From positions 62,001-126,000 of the forward strand of contig JAKAEZ010000002.1 of assembly GCA_021819825.1 (NCBI GenBank): a stretch of DNA of 64,000 nucleotides. Reading direction: 5' to 3'. Made by a program: the position numbers and the translations under genes. Below, piece by piece: positions 53,702-61,300 of this stretch. Position 1 is the stretch's first letter, and each line of letters opens with the position of its first letter. Source of the DNA: Planctomycetota bacterium. GTDB taxonomy: Bacteria; Planctomycetota; Phycisphaerae; WQYP01. The notes under the pieces were generated by a model that saw nothing but the letters and a program-made list of their open reading frames with translations, made no database searches and was not told the origin of the DNA.

Positions 53702-53904
53702 ATGGGACTCATGGAACCGGAACTCGAAGAGAACGTCACCAAGGGCTGGGGTGAGATACTGGAACAGATTCGGGCGGCCGCAGAGTCAAGACGGTGATCA
53801 CAGCGGAAAGGCTTCTGCCGCAAAGTGACAACATCGCACGCTTCGTCGGCACCGCCGCCATACTTGCCGGCATACTGATTATTGCCCGGAGGCTATTGGT
53901 CTGA
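53702..53904 (+). pseudogene. Possible 3' relics of two coupled small genes
   Basis: A frame ending MEPELEENVTKGWGEILEQI (stop at 53795-53797) resembles the end of an AHSA1/SRPBCC protein. It overlaps, through a GTGA junction at 53794, a second frame AERLLPQSDNIARFVGTAAIL ending at 53904 that resembles the last membrane helix of a DUF2182-like protein. Neither has an N-terminal part. The match is by eye and weak. Confidence 0.25.
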
Positions 53905-54157
53905 AGACCGGTAAAAACTATGAACCGCCGCGGAATATATGGCCCCATGCCCCGAGCGGCCAAAAGGGTGGAAATGCAACTGCGGAAGAAGTGCCATTCG
54001 TATCCGATACCTTTATTTCGGCGCGGGGTATTGCATAAACAGACAAGCGGGAGCGTTTACGCCATAATAGGGGTCGTGCGGCGTTGGCGAGGAGCTGGAA
54101 AAGCGGTACCGGGCTCGGGCGGCGCGCGGATGATATTTGCAACACGGACGATTGTCA

Positions 54158-55129
54158 GTGACAAAAAAGACCGGCGTTTTTATTCTAAAACTCATTGTGA
54201 TGGTGGCGGTGTTCGCGTTTGTGGGCATCAAGCTGGAACAAACCTGGCACACCGTGGGGCAGCACCCGGTCCATATAGACTGGCGTTACTGTGCGATCAT
54301 CCCCCTGGCATTTGTCGGCATTATGACCACGAACGCTCTGACCTGGCTGTGGCTGGCGCGGCGTATGGGAGACCGCAGTCCGGTGCTGCCGCTGCTGGGA
54401 GCCTATACCTTCAGCCAGATGGGCAAATACGCCCCTGGCAAGGTGCTGCTGGTGTTGATGCGTTTGGAACGCACGCATCGGGCGGGGATGGCCCGGGAAA
54501 CCTGCTTGCTGTCCACGCTTCTGGAAAATGCCATGTACACGCTTTCCGGCGGCTTGGTGGGTTCAACGGCGCTGGTGGTGGCGGCGCGAAATCATCCGCT
54601 GTATCTGCTGGGCTGCGGCCTGATCATGGCCAGCTTGCTGGGATTGTTTTATCCGCCGTTTTTCTTCTGGATTATCAACACCGCCCTGCGGTCCATGGGC
54701 AAAGCCGCCATTCCACCGAGCCGCCGGTTTAAATTAAAGCACATGATTTATGCCGTGGTGATGTTTTTACCCACGTGGCTGTGGGGCGGCGTGGGCTTGT
54801 GGATGGCGGTAAGTTGCGTGCACCACGTGAGCATTTTGCATACGTTTGAACTCATCGGCGTATTTGCCCTGTCGGTAAGTTTGGGTATGTTCAGTCTGCT
54901 GCCGGGTGGATTAGGCGTGCGCGAGGCGGTGCAGGCACTGTTTATAGCACCGCTTGTTGGTTCGCCGGAATTGGTGGTGGTCGTTGTGGCACTTCCCCGG
55001 GTATGTCAAATTCTTGTGGAATTAACATTGGCTATTATCGGCGGCATTGTTAACAGTCGCCTGACGGCCAAATTGCCCGCCCCGCCCCCGGAAGAGCCAC
55101 GCTCTTCCGCACAACAACCCGCCGGCTGA
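54158..55129 (+). CDS. Lysylphosphatidylglycerol synthase-like integral membrane protein (UPF0104)
   Basis: 323 residues from GTG 54158 (VTKKTGVFILKL); a TTG seven codons earlier is possible and no strong ribosome site marks either. Six to eight hydrophobic segments are seen, with the family's landmarks TWLWLARRMG, GAYTFSQMGKYAPGKV near 95 and SLLPGGLGVREAVQALFIAP near 255. The family includes the flippase half of MprF and AglD-like proteins and is often near glycosyltransferases. There is no aminoacyl-transferase domain, so lipid transport is more likely than synthesis. A Pro/Glu-rich tail ends the protein. A glucan synthase gene follows. Confidence 0.85.
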   Translation: MTKKTGVFILKLIVMVAVFAFVGIKLEQTWHTVGQHPVHIDWRYCAIIPLAFVGIMTTNALTWLWLARRMGDRSPVLPLLGAYTFSQMGKYAPGKVLLVLMRLERTHRAGMARETCLLSTLLENAMYTLSGGLVGSTALVVAARNHPLYLLGCGLIMASLLGLFYPPFFFWIINTALRSMGKAAIPPSRRFKLKHMIYAVVMFLPTWLWGGVGLWMAVSCVHHVSILHTFELIGVFALSVSLGMFSLLPGGLGVREAVQALFIAPLVGSPELVVVVVALPRVCQILVELTLAIIGGIVNSRLTAKLPAPPPEEPRSSAQQPAG

Positions 55130-55241
55130 CGCACGGTGACCGCGCCAGGTCCGCGCGCTGACCCAACAGCCCTTGAGCAACCATCCGAAGCGTCAGGCCC
55201 GCCCGTGCTGAAAAGTTTCTAAAAAACTTCTGAAAAAATGC

Positions 55242-55270
55242 TTGACTATGATGGGCCGGGGGTCTATTAA
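55242..55270 (+). promoter_or_regulatory. Sigma70-type promoter of the glucan synthase gene
   Basis: TTGACT (55242-55247), a 17-bp spacer and TATTAA (55265-55270) make a near-consensus promoter. Transcription from about 55277 gives a leader of about 108 nt to the chosen start. Confidence 0.65.
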
Positions 55271-55281
55271 TTAATCGGGGG

Positions 55282-55357
55282 ATGAAGACAAAATAAGCCG
55301 TAGACGGGGCAGTGGACGATGTCGGAAAATTTCAAACCCGCGACGTTATCCAAGTAA
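55282..55357 (+). promoter_or_regulatory. Leader with two very short open frames
   Basis: The leader holds a 4-codon frame (MKTK, 55282-55296) behind GGGGG and a 12-codon frame (MSENFKPATLSK, 55319-55357). They could tune translation of the giant gene. The second could also be the true N-terminus, separated by a frameshift from the main frame, which opens at 55365. Confidence 0.35.
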
Positions 55358-55385
55358 CCGCTGATTTGATCGTATTAAGCGCGGC

Positions 55386-58300
55386 TTGTCAGCACGGAAT
55401 GCGTCACTGAATTGGAGCCGGTATTTGGGTAAAAATCGTGGGCCATTATTAAAGGGTTTATTTAAACGCACTCCATCGGGCGCGGTACCGGCCGGACAAA
55501 CTGAAGAACCGTTGCGCGCCGAACTGCTGGGCATAAATCAATTAGAACAATTGGCGGAAGAACTGGCTAAAGAACATCAGGTTCAACCCAGTGGCGCACC
55601 GGAAATTCTTCTGGCCCGCCTGGCTGAGAACAACGTGGTCCTGACGCAGGCGTACGAGCTTATCAGTGACGCCGTGGCCAATGGTCAGATTATTGCGCCG
55701 GCATCCGAATGGCTGCTGGATAATTTTTATCTCGTGGAGGAGCAGGTTCGCCTGATTCAGCGGCATTTTCCCAAAGGATACAGCGTGAAGCTGCCCTGGC
55801 TGCGCAATGGCCCGCGCGCCGGCTATCCGCGCGTCTACGACCTGATCCTGCGTCTCATCAGCCACCTGGATGGCAGGGTGGACGGCGAAGCACTGGACCG
55901 ATTTTTGGCGGGTTACCAGCGGATTGCAACATTGACCCTGGGAGAATTATGGGCGGTACCGATTATGCTGCGTCTGGCGCTGGTGGAAAACCTGCGCCGG
56001 GTTGCGGCGGAAATCGCCAAGGCCCGCCAACATCGAAATTCAGCCAACTATTGGGCGAATCAGTTAATCGACGCGGCGGAGAAAACGCCCGATGATACGA
56101 TTGTAGCCTTGGCCGCCATGGTAAAAGCCGAGCCACCCCTGTCCAGCGCTTTTATCACCGAACTGGTACGCCGTCTACAGGGACAAAACGCTTCCCTGGC
56201 CTTGGCGTTGAATTGGATCAGTCAACTTGTGGCCCGCTCCAGTGAAACCCTTGAATTGCTGGTACAGCGGCAAAGTCGTCGGCAGGCCGCGGACCAGATA
56301 TCCATGGGGAACTGTTTCGGCAGTTTGCGCTTTATCGACGCCATGGATTGGCGGCAATTTGTCGAAAGCCAAAGTGCGGTTGAAAAAACGCTGCGCGAAG
56401 ATCCAGCGGGCATTTACGCGGCCATGGACTTCCAGACTCGCGACACGTATCGGCACGTTATAGAAAACCTCGCCGCTTCCAATTTGCTTCCCGAGATGCT
56501 GCCTGCCCGCGCAGCGATAGATCTGGCGGCCGATGCCAGCAAGACCCGACCACCCACGGATCGACAATGTCATGTGGGATATTATCTCATAGGTTCCGGC
56601 CTGAACCAATTGCAGCAGGTTCTGAAGGTCAAGGCCCCGCTGGCGCGGAAATTCATCCGCTGGGCCGGCAAGCGCCCTTTAGCGTTGTATACAGGCATTG
56701 TGGCGCTGTTGACCATCAGCTTAACATTACCTCTGGTGATGATGGCCTCCACCCATGGATGGCTGGCGCTGATGGTGGGATTCTTAGCGCTTTTCCCAAT
56801 CAGCCAGTTCTCATTGATTCTGGCGCATTATGTGGCGTCTTTGATTATGGTTCCACGGACGCTGCCGCGCATGGATTTTTCAAAGAAGATCCCTGATTCC
56901 TGCCGCACACTTATTGCCGTTCCCTGTATGGCCGACAGCGAATCGGAAATTCAGGACTTGTTGGAATCTTTGGAGGTGCGCTATCTGGCCAATCGCGATC
57001 CGAATTTATTCTTTGCATTGGTCTCGGATTTCGGCGATGCCCCGCGCCAGGTCATGCCGGAAGATGAAGCTCTGCTGGGCAAGCTGGTCGATGGCATTGA
57101 AATGCTGAATAAAAATTATGGCCACGCGGATAACGGGCCGTTTTGCCTGTTTCATCGGCCCCGCCGCTACAACGCCGCTGAGAAAATATGGATGGGCTAT
57201 GAACGTAAGCGCGGCAAGCTGGAAGATCTCATCAACGTGCTGCGGTCAGATCAGCAAGAGGCTTTTCTGGTCATTATCGGGGAACTTGCGTTATTGAGAA
57301 CGGCCAAATACCTCATCACGCTGGATGCTGACACACAGTTGCCACGCGGCACGGCGGCTGAGCTTATCGGCACCATGGCCCATCCCCTGAATCAGGCGCT
57401 TATCAACGCTCGAACCGGTTTGGTGGAGGAAGGCTACGGCATTCTCCAGCCGCGGGTGGCGATCAATCTGCCATCGTCGCAGCGTTCTCTCTTTTCCCTG
57501 TTGTACGCCGGCGACCCGGGCATTGATCCGTATACGCGGGCGGTTTCCGAAATCTATCAAGACCTGTTTGGCGAAGGATCCTTTATCGGCAAGGGCATTC
57601 TGGATATCGACGTATTCCAGCGCGTCATGTACCGCCGGCTTCCGGAAAATCTTGTTCTCAGTCACGATCTGCTGGAGGGGTGCCACCTGCGGTCCGGACT
57701 GGCAAGCGACATTCTGATTTTTGAAGATCATCCGTGGCACTACGGCGCGGAAATCAACCGCCGTCATCGCTGGATTCGCGGTGACTGGCAGATTGCCGGC
57801 TGGCTTTTTCCATGGGTACCCGGCGCGGGTCGAATGTGGAGACGCAACAGGCTTTCCATGCTGTCGCGCTGGAAAATATTTGATAATCTGCGCCGCAGTT
57901 GCACAGTGCCCGCCACCGTTATCATGCTGTTTATTGCCTGGCTGATTCTTCCCGATCCCGGAGCGTGGACCTTGGCGCTGATAGCGGCCATCGCCGCACC
58001 GGGGCTGCTTACCGCACTATTCGAACTTGTGAGAAAAAGTCCGGAACTACCCCTGGAGACCCATTTGCGATTATGGGGCCTGGGATTCGGGCGACAGATT
58101 GTGATTTCCGCCCTGGAGTTAACCTTCCTGGCTTTTCAGGCCGCCTTAAGCGCTGACGCCATCGTGCGTTCCCTGATACGTATGGCCATTACGCGCCGCC
58201 GGCTCCTGCAATGGCGAACCAGCAGTGCCGTGCAACGCACCGTATCTTCATCACTTGGCAGGGCTTTTCTATCGATGGGGGCCGGCCCGGTTATAGCGGT

Positions 58301-61300
58301 GAGCGGATTTTGCGCACTGGTCGCGCTGCGCAGGCCGGTGCTTCTCGACGCTTTACCGCTCCTGTTGGCCTGGCTTCTTTCACCCATGGCGGCATGGGTT
58401 CTTAGCCATCCCATTTTAGGGACAACGCTTGAAATGGACGGCTCAACCCAACAATTTTTGCGCATGACCGCGCGGCGGACGTGGCGGTATTTTGAGCAAT
58501 ATGTCACGGCCGCCGATCATCATTTGCCACCGGATAATTTTCAAGAATATCCGGTGCCCGTATTGGCGCGCCGCACCAGTCCCACCAATATCGGAATGGC
58601 GCTTTTGGCCAATCTTGCGGCGCTGGATTTCGGTTGGATTTCCTGCGGCACGTTTGTGCTCCGGACCCGGGCCACACTGGCCACCATGGAAACATTAAAA
58701 CGTTACCGGGGCCATTTTTTTAACTGGTATGCCACCGACACACTCGAACCCTTGGAACCACGGTATGTTTCGACGGTGGATAGCGGAAATCTGGCAGCCG
58801 ACCTTCTGCTGATGCGTTATGCGCTGGAGGAGTTGGCGAACGCGCCGTTAATTCCTCCGCGGTTCAACGAGGGAATTTTGGATACCGTTCTGGCGTTAAA
58901 GCATGAAGCCGGATGCCTGGGGCCGCCGCGAGATACGCAAGACACCCCGGACCCCATCCATCTGAAAAAAATACAAACTGCCGGCGCTCAATTATTTGAC
59001 ATCTACGCGCAAAGGCCGCATCGCTTGCGGGATATTCTGGATCAACTCCGGCGGGGAAAGAATATCGTTGAAGACCTAAGTTTGTCCGCACCGGCCGCAG
59101 GTAGCGTTCATGCGAACTGGTGGCTCTCCGCTCTGGAAGCGATGCATCGGGAATTCATTGACGATATAACGCAATTGGCCCCGTGGATTTTACTACCGCC
59201 TCTGGGCGGACCCAAGACTACGATTTCCGGAAAAAGCGCCGATGCGTATGCGGAATTGTGCCGGATCATGCGGGAACTGGAAAACAATGCGTCTGTTTCC
59301 GCGATGGTGGAATTATGCCGCCAGGCAACCGCCCTGACCGCCTTGCTCTCAGGCCACGCCGGGGCCACCCCCGAGTTCGTTGACCGCAATCTATCGGCGA
59401 GCCTTCAGAGAGGCTTGCGCCACATGGAAGATCGGCTGGCAAGTCTGAAAGATATGCAGCACCGGTGCTCGGCTATGGCGAAGATGGATTTTGGACTTCT
59501 TTTTGTACGCAGCCGGAAGCTTTTTTCCATCGGCTTTCGCGTGAATGAGAACCGTCTGGATGCGGGCTTTTACGATCTCCTGGCATCAGAAGCCAGACTC
59601 ACCACGTACGTTGGCATCATCACCGGCCAAGTACCGCAGGAAAGCTGGTTTGCGCTGGGGCGGCAACTTACGAGTCTGGGCGGACGCATTGCCCTGCTGT
59701 CCTGGAGCGGCTCAATGTTTGAATATTTTATGCCGCTTCTGATCATGCCGAATTATCAGGGCAGTCTGCTGGATCAGACGATGCGCGCTGTCGTGGATCG
59801 AAATATCGAATATGGACGCGAACGGGGAATTCCCTGGGGAGTTTCAGAGTCCGGCTACAACGCCACCGATGCCCAGCGGAATTATCAGTACAAAGCCTTT
59901 GGTGTACCGGGACTGGGATTTAAGCGCCGGCTTTCCGAGGATCTGGTCATTGCTCCGTATGCCGCTGTTCTCGCTTTGATGGTTCGCCCGCTTCAGGCAG
60001 CGCGGAATTTGTTGCGACTGGAGCAGGAAGGGCAGATGGGAGACTGCGGATTTTATGAGGCCATTGACTATACACCGCAGCGCGCCGTCAAAGCGGGGAT
60101 ACCCGCGACGGTACGCTCATTTATGGTTCATCATGAAGGCATGAGTCTTTTGGCTCTTACCTCCGTTCTGCTGAATCAGCCGATGCAGCGGCGCTTTCTG
60201 GCCGATCCGCTGTTACGCTCCGGTGATCTGCTGCTGCAGGAAAAGCCGCCCAAGGCAAAGCCGGTTTATCCCCATGCCGTGGAAGTTGCTGAATCACGGC
60301 GTCCAGTATCCGAAGAAGCCCTGACCTGGCGCGTGTATACCACGGCCCAGACGCCCGAACCGGAAGTCCAATTGCTATCCAACGGGCGCTATCATCTGAT
60401 GATTACCGCCGCCGGAGGCAGCCGGTCTATTTGGAACAACCTGGCCCTGACCCGCTGGCATGCCGATTTTACGCGAGATAATTGGGGATTATTCTGCTAT
60501 TTAAAAGATTTGGAATCCAATAACTGGTGGTCCGCGACGGTGCAACCCACGCTGCGGCGGGGACAAAACTACGAGGCGACATTTTCCGAGGGTAAAGCGG
60601 AATTTCGTCGCCGCGACGGCCAGATTGAGATGTTCATGCAGGTGACAGTCTCTCCGGAAGATGATATTGAACTGCGGCGCATTGCGTTGACCAATCACGG
60701 CACTGTTGCGCGGCGGATCGAATTAACCACGTATGCGGAAGTGGTACTGGCTTTACCCGCGGCCGATGCCGCTCATCCGGCGTATGGGAATTTGTTTGTG
60801 CAAACGCAAGCCGAGCCGAATTTTCATACGCTGCTGGCGACGCGTCGGGCGCGCGGCCATGATGAGCATCCGCCTTGGATGATGCACATGGTAACGGTGC
60901 ATGCTGCACCCGATCCGGCCTTCTCCTACCAAACAGACCGCGCGGCATTTTTGGGGCGGGGCCGTAGCGCCCTAAGCCCCAGGGCGATGGATCAGACCGG
61001 ACCTCTGCCCAATGTCGACGGTGCCGTGCTGGACCCCGCTTTTTCAATTCGGCGGGAGTTTGTCATTCAGCCCCATGCCACCGTCACGGTGGATGTGATA
61101 CTGGGGGCTGCCGCCACCCGTGAACAAATTGAAGTCTTGTACCATCGCTACCACGACCATCGATTCACCGATCGGGTACTGGAACTCGCCTGGTCGCATA
61201 ATCAGGTGTTGTTGCGGCAACTCAATGCCACCGATGCCGAAGCTCAGGTTTTCGGGCGTTTAGCCGGCTCACTGCTCTTTCCCGGGCCACGTTTTCGAGC

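Larger units (their letters stand above)
53303..54157. other. Gene-poor stretch with terminators and relics
   Basis: 855 bp with no intact gene. It starts with two back-to-back terminator hairpins (53347-53388 plus, 53418-53459 minus), then has a 7-bp inverted repeat ATCACCC/GGGTGAT (about 53483-53518) and the possible gene-end relics at 53702-53904. Its short open frames on both strands are interrupted, which suggests genes lost by decay. Confidence 0.5.

Noticed and set aside
53920-54732. A 270-codon plus-strand frame, Gly/Arg-rich
   Set aside because: It is out of frame with the membrane protein at 54158-55129, whose hydrophobic segments and family motifs are clear.
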